Source of the DNA: a virus
Strand: one strand, 5' to 3'
DNA length: 64,000 nucleotides
IMG/VR virus record: IMGVR_UViG_3300034198_013760
Span: 1 to 64,000 of that record
The position numbers and the translations under genes were made by a program. Below the pieces are notes generated by a model, which saw only the letters and a program-made list of their open reading frames with translations, searched no databases and had not been told where the DNA came from. Shown here piece after piece: positions 37,812-45,327 of the stretch. How positions within the stretch are numbered: the first letter of the stretch is position 1; each line of letters starts with the position of its first letter.

Positions 37812-38675
37812 TTATTTTATTCTTATTTTTTTACCTCCATGAGTAGAATAAATATTAACTGGAATTTCGTTATTATCTTCTTCTCCTCCAATATGTTTTT
37901 TCATAACTTCTACATTTTTGGGGTCATCATCTGAAAATCCAATAGTTGGTTTAGGTAATTTAAAATCTAATGGTGATTTTCCCGTCATTTTAACGATGAA
38001 TTCCGCACCTTTTTTTCCGATTTCTTGTGCCAATTCTAAAATATAACTTCTATATTCTTTCATACTTTTAACCTTAGCATCTTCAGGATTTTTTGCCCCC
38101 TCTTCATTCATATATGAAACAGGATAAAATTTACACAAATCTAAGTATCCCTTTATTAAAGTTATTTTGTTGGTTCTTTCATTGTCCATTTCACCAACAA
38201 ATTTTCTATATTTAATTAAATTTTTAACTAACTCATCACTAGAAAGTCCATTCCACCCTGAAATAATGTAATTATAAACTGCTTCTTTCATAACATTAGG
38301 GTTATGACCTCTTGCGGTTATTATTGCAAAAACAGAACCACCATTAATACATTCCATAAAATCTTCCCAAGCAGGACCTGGTTTTGCCATCATACAATCT
38401 ATAATAAATTGTTTGTCTCCTTTTACTGAGAAGTTTTTAAATGGGTCTTCTCCAAATCCTACAACAGTATTACCATTATATTCAAAATTTTTTTTACCAA
38501 TCATACTTCTGTAGTTGGCAAAATCGTCCGTTGACATTAATATTTCTCCACCATTATCATCCTTTAAGATGATTTTAGTTGGCATTTGAACAATATTGTC
38601 ATCCCAATCAAACGCATAGTACTTCATATCTGGAGTACCATACTCTGTCATTCCTTCTATTATTTGTTTTTTCAT
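37812..38675 (-). CDS. HAD-superfamily phosphatase-like protein, 287 aa
   Basis: HAD motifs are visible in order: motif I AFDWDDNIVQ (D23 nucleophile, D25), motif II IITARGHN (Thr as second motif), a Lys-containing stretch between, and motif IV GFSDDDPKNVEVMKKH. HAD enzymes hydrolyse phosphate esters through an aspartyl-phosphate. The substrate is unknown; a large cap-like insert (residues about 45-110) carries phage-specific sequence (ILMSTDDFANYRSMIGK). It sits between sheath and tube genes, where T4 has nothing. A modified-nucleotide or polynucleotide 3'-phosphatase role, or a structural role, are both possible. Confidence 0.7.
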   Translation of the reverse strand: MKKQIIEGMTEYGTPDMKYYAFDWDDNIVQMPTKIILKDDNGGEILMSTDDFANYRSMIGKKNFEYNGNTVVGFGEDPFKNFSVKGDKQFIIDCMMAKPGPAWEDFMECINGGSVFAIITARGHNPNVMKEAVYNYIISGWNGLSSDELVKNLIKYRKFVGEMDNERTNKITLIKGYLDLCKFYPVSYMNEEGAKNPEDAKVKSMKEYRSYILELAQEIGKKGAEFIVKMTGKSPLDFKLPKPTIGFSDDDPKNVEVMKKHIGGEEDNNEIPVNIYSTHGGKKIRIK

Positions 38676-38689
38676 ATATTATAAAGGCT

Positions 38690-38713
38690 AAAGGGGGTGA
38701 AACTCCCACCCCC
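38690..38713 (-). terminator. Hairpin after the sheath gene, probable weak terminator
   Basis: A perfect 7-base-pair GC stem (38693-38699 GGGGGTG with 38707-38713 CACCCCC) starts seven bases after the sheath stop. Only three T residues follow on the minus strand, so termination is likely partial, or the hairpin protects the sheath mRNA 3' end. Confidence 0.55.
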
Positions 38714-38720
38714 TATGTTA

Positions 38721-41700
38721 TTAAATGTTGTCAAATGACGCACCTGTTGGTGTGATTAAGAATTCTATATCAATAAACTCTAACGATTTTGTAGGTTTGA
38801 TATAAATTTTACCAACAAGTTGGTTTCTATCCAAATCTTCAGGTGATGAAGAAACTGTTACACGGAAATCGTATAAACCTCTGTCTCTTCTGATAGCATC
38901 TAAGATTGGGTTAACTGCGTCTAAGAAATCTTGTCTTACCTTAGAATCGTTTTGTTCGAACAACAATCTAACTGCGACTGCCGAAATCAACTTACGAGCT
39001 TGTAATAACAATCTTCTAACATTAATTCTGTCAAGTGCAGATTCTCTAATTTGTAGAGTTTTATTACCCCAAATTACTGTACCAACATCTGAGAATGTTG
39101 CGATTGGGTTAATTCTACCAACATATAGAGTATCTCTATCTTCTTGTGTCAGCTTACGTCTTGCTTTAATTGAGTTAACAAGACCTCTTGTGTAACCCGC
39201 TGATGCGAACCAAGGGAACGCGATATTGTCAGTTAACGCCAAGTTTCTTGTTACCTCTGCAGTTGCCGGTATGTAAAGTTGTGTATTATTAACCGTATCT
39301 CTTGTTAATACCCAAGGATAATAAGTACAAGTATAGTTAGAGTCAATTCCTGTTTGTTCAAGATTATCAACTGCTTCAGTAGGATAAATTAAATCTGTTG
39401 AATTAGTTGTTGAAGGAACAAACATATTGAAGTCAGGTGTAGTTGTGATATACAACGAGTCTGCTCTATCATACTCAATCATATTGATTGCTTGTTCAAC
39501 AAGATTTCCTTGGTTAACATAATCAATACCTGGGGTAACGAATACGTTGATATTAACCGCTTCAGGATTTTGGAATGTTTTCTGACCAAGTAAATATGCG
39601 TAGTAATCAGTATTTCCCCAATCTTGGGTGTTATCACCTACAGTAATTCTTCTGAACATTCCCGCTCCAGTTGCGTTAGGATATCTATCTGAATAACAAG
39701 CTCCCGCTAAGTATCCTGAAGAACCAACTTGGTATCTATCTGAATATGTACGATATTCTCTGTATACATCCCATCCATCAAATCCACCTTGTACTAACAA
39801 TGTGAACTTACGTGCGTATAATCTGTAATAAGGGTTAGTCTCTAATGAAGGGTCACTTCTAAATTCCGCATCACCAACAGCAAACGATGTTTTTCCTGAA
39901 GTAACATAACCTCCAGTGATTGTAACAACAGTTGCTCCTGAGTCCATATGGAATCCTTTAGTAATGTATGGCCAATCTTGTAATACTAAATCACAAGTAT
40001 TGTTTAGATTTTGTTTACCAACATATTGGAAGAAATCTAAATCATATCCAACACTACTTGAAATACCTAAGTATGTTCTTCTTACGTTATCTCCTGCACT
40101 AATTGCCGGATTGTCAGTTCCATTAATATATCCAAATGGAGGGTTAAAAATAACCTCACCTGGATAGTCATACTTAGTTTTATAGATTGGGAATGGTGAC
40201 TTAACTCCATCATACATTCTAAAGTTATATCCTTCAAATCCACAAGGTAACGCGTCTATCGGAGCGTCCTCATTCATTTCAACCATAACATATTTAGAAT
40301 TCAATGCGTATTCTCCGTCTTGAGAACCTATTTTCTTCGCAATGAAGTTATTTTGACCTGGGTCCATAGAACAATTTGTAAATTTCTCAAGAACGACAGG
40401 TGCTGCATCTGTATCATAAAAATCACGAATCAATACATCAAATGTCTGATTACCGAATGACATATTAGCCATTGAAATTTTTATTTGGTCGTTAGCGCTA
40501 TTTCCATCCGCGATTGAGATGAACTTAAATAATCTGTAAACTTTAGTACCTCTAAGTTCAGACACTAACCAAGGAGACGCCGGTGCTTGATATTGTTCAA
40601 GATAACATGCAATATTTGAAGGGTCATTACTTCTTGCCGCAGGTAATTGAATTAAATTAGGTCTTAATCCCTTGATAAATCCTTTCTTATAAGCCCAATC
40701 TAACATACTTTGGAATACTTCTTCAACATAAATTGGAACTTCCGTTCTTGGTTTTGCGAAATTAGTACCACCGAATACTTTTGGTAGATATGTCGCATCA
40801 GATAAACTTAACGATGTTTTAAACACACAAGTGTTACAAACACTTCCATTGTTTACATTTATTGCAAACTTAGCATATGGGTTTTTAGTTACCGCAGAAT
40901 AAGTTCCTGTAAAATCAAGAGTTACACCGCTAAGGTCAGGAATTTCATAAGTAGGACCATCATGTGTTGAATCATATGTTGATAAACCTCTAGACCTTAA
41001 AGTTGCCACAACAAGATTATTATAATTTGAATAGGTAGTACCTGTATAATAATATAATACACCTACAACAGAACCACTATAACACTGAGGTGTTGTAGTT
41101 GTGGTAGTTGATGTAGGAATAGTTGTAGTTGTAGTTGAACATGGGTCAGGTGTAGGAGTTGGTGTTGGTGTAGGACCTGGTGTTGGTGTAGGTGTTATTG
41201 GTGTTATATTTGTAAGACCTGAAACTGTAGTAAAGAATGAAAAACCTGAATAACTTTCACCACTGTAGTTATTAAATAATGCATAATACCAAGCATCATT
41301 ATAAGGTGAAGTATAATCTGTTAAATCAGACGATACTGATGGTACGTTAAACACATTTGTAGATGCTGTTAATCCTGTCATCATATCATAATCAACAGTA
41401 GGTATTGTACCAAAATAATTAATTGAGTATGGTTCTAACGCATTATCAGCGAATATGTCTAATAATTGTAGATTAATGTCATCTCTTAAAGTTGATATTC
41501 CACCATTAAATTGTGTATAAGGTACATCTATTAATGCCGCAATCTCAGGAGGTAATGAAGTTGTGAACTCTATAGTACCCGCTTGATTAGTACAACCTGT
41601 AAAATCGAATGTGAATGCACTTGTGATTGCAGTACAACTAATATCACATGTGTTGTCAATATAATTAGGTATACTTGTACAAACTTGGTCAAAGTTAACA

Positions 41701-42059
41701 GTAGTTGGGTCTACATTCGCCTCGGTAATGATAGACCAAGAAGGACCCGCGTCATAACCTGACAATCCCAATATTCTTGTCATGAACATTTGGTTAGATT
41801 GTTGTAAGTATGATTTTGCAATATACGCGGCTTCGTACTTTGGAATTTGAGTGTTTATGAATTTTTCTGGATTAGTTCCCCCGAAATAAGTTTCGAATTC
41901 GCTATAGTTAGAGATAAAGATAGGTTCAAATGCCGGACCTTTTAAAGCCTCTCCGACAATACCTAAAGTAGTAACCCCAACACTTTGCGTAACAAAACTT
42001 AAATCTCGTTCTGAAGTGTACACACCTGGTGACACGAATACTTTGCTATTTGTTGCCAT
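38721..42059 (-). CDS. 18: Tail sheath protein gp18-like, enlarged
   Basis: The N-terminus (KVFVSPGVYTSERDLSFVTQ, GIVGEALKGPAFEP, YFGGTNPEKF) and C-terminus (AGYTRGLVNSIKARRKLTQE, VGRINPIATFSDVGTVIWGN, RLLLQARKLISAVAVRLLFE, then a terminal EFIDIEFLITPTG strand) are classic contractile sheath signatures. At 1112 aa it is far longer than T4 gp18 (659). The extra length lies mainly at residues about 105-450. There a Pro-Thr linker at about residues 283-325 ([20 protein letters not shown]) precedes a Thr run and further inserted sequence. The inserts would be displayed on the outside of the tail. A TATTTAT element lies 34 bases upstream. Confidence 0.92.
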   Translation of the reverse strand: MATNSKVFVSPGVYTSERDLSFVTQSVGVTTLGIVGEALKGPAFEPIFISNYSEFETYFGGTNPEKFINTQIPKYEAAYIAKSYLQQSNQMFMTRILGLSGYDAGPSWSIITEANVDPTTVNFDQVCTSIPNYIDNTCDISCTAITSAFTFDFTGCTNQAGTIEFTTSLPPEIAALIDVPYTQFNGGISTLRDDINLQLLDIFADNALEPYSINYFGTIPTVDYDMMTGLTASTNVFNVPSVSSDLTDYTSPYNDAWYYALFNNYSGESYSGFSFFTTVSGLTNITPITPTPTPGPTPTPTPTPDPCSTTTTTIPTSTTTTTTPQCYSGSVVGVLYYYTGTTYSNYNNLVVATLRSRGLSTYDSTHDGPTYEIPDLSGVTLDFTGTYSAVTKNPYAKFAINVNNGSVCNTCVFKTSLSLSDATYLPKVFGGTNFAKPRTEVPIYVEEVFQSMLDWAYKKGFIKGLRPNLIQLPAARSNDPSNIACYLEQYQAPASPWLVSELRGTKVYRLFKFISIADGNSANDQIKISMANMSFGNQTFDVLIRDFYDTDAAPVVLEKFTNCSMDPGQNNFIAKKIGSQDGEYALNSKYVMVEMNEDAPIDALPCGFEGYNFRMYDGVKSPFPIYKTKYDYPGEVIFNPPFGYINGTDNPAISAGDNVRRTYLGISSSVGYDLDFFQYVGKQNLNNTCDLVLQDWPYITKGFHMDSGATVVTITGGYVTSGKTSFAVGDAEFRSDPSLETNPYYRLYARKFTLLVQGGFDGWDVYREYRTYSDRYQVGSSGYLAGACYSDRYPNATGAGMFRRITVGDNTQDWGNTDYYAYLLGQKTFQNPEAVNINVFVTPGIDYVNQGNLVEQAINMIEYDRADSLYITTTPDFNMFVPSTTNSTDLIYPTEAVDNLEQTGIDSNYTCTYYPWVLTRDTVNNTQLYIPATAEVTRNLALTDNIAFPWFASAGYTRGLVNSIKARRKLTQEDRDTLYVGRINPIATFSDVGTVIWGNKTLQIRESALDRINVRRLLLQARKLISAVAVRLLFEQNDSKVRQDFLDAVNPILDAIRRDRGLYDFRVTVSSSPEDLDRNQLVGKIYIKPTKSLEFIDIEFLITPTGASFDNI
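41080..41210. repeat. Low-complexity Pro-Thr coding repeat within the sheath gene
   Basis: On the plus strand this reads as iterations of ggtgttggtgtagg and gttgtagttgt, coding (PT)n and a Thr-rich run. The same kind of sequence recurs in the 566-aa fibre-like gene at 61336-63036, so the two loci could recombine. Confidence 0.75.
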
Positions 42060-42093
42060 TATTTTTTAATTTCTTTGCAGATTTATTTTATTC

Positions 42094-42100
42094 ATAAATA
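42094..42100 (-). promoter_or_regulatory. TATTTAT promoter-like element before the sheath gene
   Basis: Coding-strand context AATATTTATGAA, ending 34 bases before the sheath ATG at 42059, in the 129-base divergent region shared with the RHH gene. Confidence 0.45.
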
Positions 42101-42149
42101 TTTGTTTTTATCCAAAAAATCTTTACTTTTAAAAAGATATTTCTATTGT

Positions 42150-42178
42150 GGCAGATTTAATTCTGCCTTTTTTCTGCC
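42150..42178. promoter_or_regulatory. Candidate operator: inverted GGCAGA/TCTGCC sites with a third half-site
   Basis: GGCAGA (42150-42155) and TCTGCC (42162-42167) form an inverted pair; a second TCTGCC (42173-42178) follows with an 11-base period, one helical turn, and abuts the TATTTAT element. GCAGATTTA from this block also appears at 42077-42085 in the sheath leader. The arrangement fits a ribbon-helix-helix repressor site. As RNA it could also fold as a small hairpin followed by T residues. Confidence 0.45.
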
Positions 42179-42185
42179 TATTTAT
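42179..42185 (+). promoter_or_regulatory. TATTTAT promoter-like element before the RHH gene
   Basis: Plus-strand context CCTATTTATAGT, only three bases before the ATG at 42189; one of two plus-strand cases, pointing the same way as its gene. Confidence 0.42.
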
Positions 42186-42188
42186 AGT

Positions 42189-42350
42189 ATGGCCCAGGTT
42201 AAAAAAATAAAAAATATAAAAATTTCGATAGAATCACATGAAATTTTAAAAAAATATTGTGATAAGAGGGGTATTAAAATTTATAAATTTTTAGAAAATT
42301 TAATAATCGAAACCTGTAAAGAGAAAAAAGATATTTACGGAGAACATTAA
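42189..42350 (+). CDS. Small ribbon-helix-helix-like DNA-binding protein, 53 aa
   Basis: I start at the ATG at 42189 (MAQVKKIKNIKISIESHEIL), because the upstream in-frame extension from 42075 runs through promoter and operator-like DNA and codes an implausible Phe/Leu/Tyr-rich peptide. The product has the RHH layout: a basic beta-strand (KKIKNIKISIE), helix A (SHEILKKYCDKRG) and helix B (YKFLENLIIETCKEK). RHH dimers bind repeated DNA half-sites, often as autoregulators. It is a single plus-strand gene diverging from the sheath operon, with a candidate operator beside its promoter. Its stop overlaps the stop of the convergent gp15-like gene by two bases. Confidence 0.65.
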   Translation: MAQVKKIKNIKISIESHEILKKYCDKRGIKIYKFLENLIIETCKEKKDIYGEH

Positions 42351-43381
42351 AGAAAGACCGATTGAAATTTAATAAATGAGTCTTCAGTTGGATTTTCTTT
42401 AATTATATTAAATCCTAATGTATCGGTTTCATTTATTTGTAACTTAGGAAGATTACTTCCAAAATACATTCCATTTATATAAACATCATAACTAATTACG
42501 TTATGATTTGCAACCCAATCTAAATCTAAATTACCGTAAGGTCGTTCATTGACACTTACACTACTTCCTGAAAAATCTACTAAAAATTCATTTGACGTAG
42601 GATTTCTTTTTCTTTTTTTCATTTTGTAATCAACCGAATTTGTTTCAAATATTTCAAATACTCTCTCAACCGCAGGTTTTACTTTAAATTCATCTTCATC
42701 GAGTAGAAATCCCATCATAGTAAAATCATAGGTTTGTATATAATATCTTCTTTTTTCTACATCCATTACAGATTCTTCAGAAATATTATCCCAAATTATT
42801 GGAATATAATGTCCTTTTATTTCTGTGTATGATTGTCTAGATGAAAATTTTTGTAATACTATTTTATTTAAAGAGTTTAATTCTCTCATTCTATTACAAA
42901 TAATTTTTAATGAAAATTTAATATCAACAGGTACTGGCTGTGGTATAGTATAAACATTAACACTAACTCTATCACCATCAAAACTAGGAACTGATGCGTA
43001 ATAAAATTGTCGTCTATTTGGTATAGTATATTGTAAAGAAGGTAATGACCCGTATTTTATATCGGGACTTCTAATAACAGTAATAAATGGAGGTGAAACA
43101 TTTTTATCTAAGTCTTGGAAATTCCAAGTTTGGGTAAATTGTGACCAACTTTGTGTGGTTATTAAAATATCAACTGTAGGTATTTTTTTTCCATCAACAA
43201 CTACTTCTAATTCGTTTTTAACAAAATCTAAAAACCCTTTATCTAAATCTGCATGTAAAATAGATTTAGGTAGAAAAGTTCCATGTTCATTTATCTTATC
43301 TAAAAGCTCGGCTCTTCTTGGATACAATGTACGATATGGAGTTAAAGATATGTCTTTTTTTATTTTTTTCGGAAACCCCAT
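42347..43381 (-). CDS. gp15-like tail completion/sheath terminator protein, 344 aa
   Basis: The central part (NRRQFYYASVPSFDGDRVSV, VDIKFSLKIICNRMRELNSL, KRRYYIQTYDFTMMGFLL) resembles the T4 gp15 layout of a strand, a helix-rich segment and an RRR..W.L.F...G hairpin; gp15 caps the sheath and tube and joins the tail to the neck. The N-terminal 100 residues are specific to this phage (SLTPYRTLYPRRAELLDKIN). T4 gp15 is 272 aa. The gene lies beside other neck-region genes, supporting the call, but the resemblance is weak. Confidence 0.5.
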   Translation of the reverse strand: MGFPKKIKKDISLTPYRTLYPRRAELLDKINEHGTFLPKSILHADLDKGFLDFVKNELEVVVDGKKIPTVDILITTQSWSQFTQTWNFQDLDKNVSPPFITVIRSPDIKYGSLPSLQYTIPNRRQFYYASVPSFDGDRVSVNVYTIPQPVPVDIKFSLKIICNRMRELNSLNKIVLQKFSSRQSYTEIKGHYIPIIWDNISEESVMDVEKRRYYIQTYDFTMMGFLLDEDEFKVKPAVERVFEIFETNSVDYKMKKRKRNPTSNEFLVDFSGSSVSVNERPYGNLDLDWVANHNVISYDVYINGMYFGSNLPKLQINETDTLGFNIIKENPTEDSFIKFQSVFL

Positions 43382-43385
43382 TTTA

Positions 43386-44762
43386 TTAATATTTTATAAT
43401 TTCATTTATTACGAATAATTTATTTTTTAAATTAATCATATCAACTTCTTTTGCTTTATATATGGGTTGTTTTGTATTTTTATAAACAAAACTATCATAT
43501 TTGTATGGATTATAAGTAACAACATTACTATTAGACTCTTTTGGCATGTTTTCACAAGGATATAAACAATAATCTACTAATGTCCCAATTACAAAGGCGT
43601 GAACATTTTTATTTTTTTCTATTCTAACCTTTTCTCTACCACCTTCTCTAACTCTGAATTCAACATCTTTTAATTTAACATAATCCGCATACATTATTAC
43701 TTTTGATTTGTAGGTTATTGAAAAAGTATGTTTATGTAAATTATAGTACACCATAACTTTTTTACCCTTTAAATCATCTTTTGAATTATCATTACCACAT
43801 TTATGACAAATATATGGGTCATCTCCTCCATCACTTAAATCCCAAGACCAACCACATTTATCACAAGTAACAGTATTATTTTGAACTGATTCAGATATAT
43901 TTTTTTTATTAATAATTTCTTTTATTTCTTCAACAGTTGAATATAACATGGTTAAAAACATTTTCCAACCCTTTTGACTGTATGTTTGGATTAAATCAAT
44001 AATCCTTAAAAAATATGGCTCATAATCTGGTGTGTCTTTATATAATTCAGATACTTTTGGATACTCTGTCATAATTGATGAAAGTATTTTTTCAAACTTA
44101 CTATCAAATCCTCTTTGTCCATTCATTTCATCTATTATGTCATATGACAAAGGATTCAATGGTTCTAATTCATTGAAAAATCCTAATATATTTTTTAATG
44201 AACCTAATAATAATTCTCTATCTTTTTCATCTCTGACATACTTAATTCTTTCTTTATATTCTTGGACTAATGCCTCAAAAAACTCACCCGTTATTCCTCT
44301 AAGTTCAATTCCGTGAGAATAATATAATTCAGGAAAATTATTTGGGTCTGCGTATTTTGATAAATATTTTTTAGAAATTTTTGTTGTTATTGTCGGGTCA
44401 ACCGCATGTAAAAATTCATGATATAAAGAATTATATAAATTCTTTTTACTCATAGAATATTTTGGATTAACAACTAAAAAAAGATTTTCAATACTTGGAG
44501 TATCTGTAGTGTCATAAGCAATTGCCGCAAAAGTTTCAAATGTCGGGTCTATATATACAGGTAAATAATATTCAGTACCATCTAAAGTTGTTATTGGTAT
44601 ATTTTTAAAAAAATATTGAGAACGTTTTTTTGAAGTTTTAATTTCTGTTTCTAAATCAGATAAAAGAGATATTAGGGTTGATAAGTTTTTATCATCCAAT
44701 TTAAATCTCTTACTCGATTCATTTAATTTAAAATATTGGTTTTCAGTTATTATTATTTTCAT
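43386..44762 (-). CDS. Putative zinc metallopeptidase with zinc ribbon, 458 aa
   Basis: H115-E-F-L-H119 within NSLYHEFLHAVDP is an HExxH zinc-peptidase motif, with D122 or a later Glu (EFFEALVQEY) as possible third ligand. Residues about 299-325 form a four-cysteine zinc ribbon: CDKCGWSWDLSDGGDDPYIC plus HKCG. The C-terminal part (YYNLHKHTFSITYKSKVIMY, RIEKNKNVHAFVIGTL) resembles a small phage/bacterial domain of unknown function. The N-terminus MKIIITENQY is a leader seen in phage proteins. It lies between two neck-region genes and overlaps the upstream stop. It could be a virion-associated protease or a maturation factor; no substrate is evident. Confidence 0.62.
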   Translation of the reverse strand: MKIIITENQYFKLNESSKRFKLDDKNLSTLISLLSDLETEIKTSKKRSQYFFKNIPITTLDGTEYYLPVYIDPTFETFAAIAYDTTDTPSIENLFLVVNPKYSMSKKNLYNSLYHEFLHAVDPTITTKISKKYLSKYADPNNFPELYYSHGIELRGITGEFFEALVQEYKERIKYVRDEKDRELLLGSLKNILGFFNELEPLNPLSYDIIDEMNGQRGFDSKFEKILSSIMTEYPKVSELYKDTPDYEPYFLRIIDLIQTYSQKGWKMFLTMLYSTVEEIKEIINKKNISESVQNNTVTCDKCGWSWDLSDGGDDPYICHKCGNDNSKDDLKGKKVMVYYNLHKHTFSITYKSKVIMYADYVKLKDVEFRVREGGREKVRIEKNKNVHAFVIGTLVDYCLYPCENMPKESNSNVVTYNPYKYDSFVYKNTKQPIYKAKEVDMINLKNKLFVINEIIKY

Positions 44763-45277
44763 TATATACCTTTAAATTCATTATTACTAACAGGTGAAGC
44801 GATTATTGTTCTATAAAATGGTTTATATCCCGCATATGTATGTTTATTATCCGATACAACTCTTCCATCATTATTAACAACATAATATCTTACTCTAGTT
44901 TCTGTTTCATAATATCCTATATAATCACCATAAGATATGTCAATATCTAATTCATCCAAATGAGACTGATATACTGATATTCTAACATTACCAGGTTCTA
45001 TTTGTTCTATTTTTGAGTTACCTAAATTTTTATTTTCAGGAGCCATTACTTGTATGAAGGCTTTAAACTCAACGGGAGGTAAGAATTTTATACCATCTGA
45101 TACCGCTTCACCATAGACATCATCAGTCTTTGTTTTATATCTATCAATTCTATATAAAACAAAAGTGAAATTCATATCACCGTGTAACCACTCTTTTCCC
45201 ATTTCAATGTCCAAGTCAAAATCTTCTTGTCCAAAGAACTTTCCTATTCTTGATATTGGTACTTTATTTGTCGACAT
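44762..45277 (-). CDS. Neck-region protein of unknown family, 171 aa
   Basis: Begins MSTNKVPISRIGKFFGQEDF and continues with FTFVLYRIDRYKTKTDDVYG, then DELDIDISYGDYIGYYETET and RVRYYVVNNDGRV, a beta-rich pattern seen in small tail or neck completion proteins. It is the first gene of the minus-strand neck trio and may correspond to gp14 or another connector, but I cannot confirm a family. The ATG lies four bases after a TATTTAT element, in a 50-base divergent promoter region opposite the SNF2 gene. Confidence 0.6.
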   Translation of the reverse strand: MSTNKVPISRIGKFFGQEDFDLDIEMGKEWLHGDMNFTFVLYRIDRYKTKTDDVYGEAVSDGIKFLPPVEFKAFIQVMAPENKNLGNSKIEQIEPGNVRISVYQSHLDELDIDISYGDYIGYYETETRVRYYVVNNDGRVVSDNKHTYAGYKPFYRTIIASPVSNNEFKGI

Positions 45278-45281
45278 ATTG

Positions 45282-45288
45282 ATAAATA
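45282..45288 (-). promoter_or_regulatory. TATTTAT promoter-like element before the 171-aa neck gene
   Basis: Coding-strand context GATATTTATCAA, four bases before the ATG at 45277. On the plus strand a related GATATTTAATAA (45314-45325) precedes the SNF2 start, giving a back-to-back arrangement. Confidence 0.42.
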
Positions 45289-45327
45289 TCTAAATATTTG
45301 TTATCATTTATATGATATTTAATAAAA

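Noticed and set aside
42075-42188. N-terminal extension of the RHH gene (start at 42075 instead of 42189)
   Set aside because: The extra 38 residues are Phe/Leu/Tyr-rich and overlie the operator-like repeats and the TATTTAT element, so they are translated regulatory DNA.
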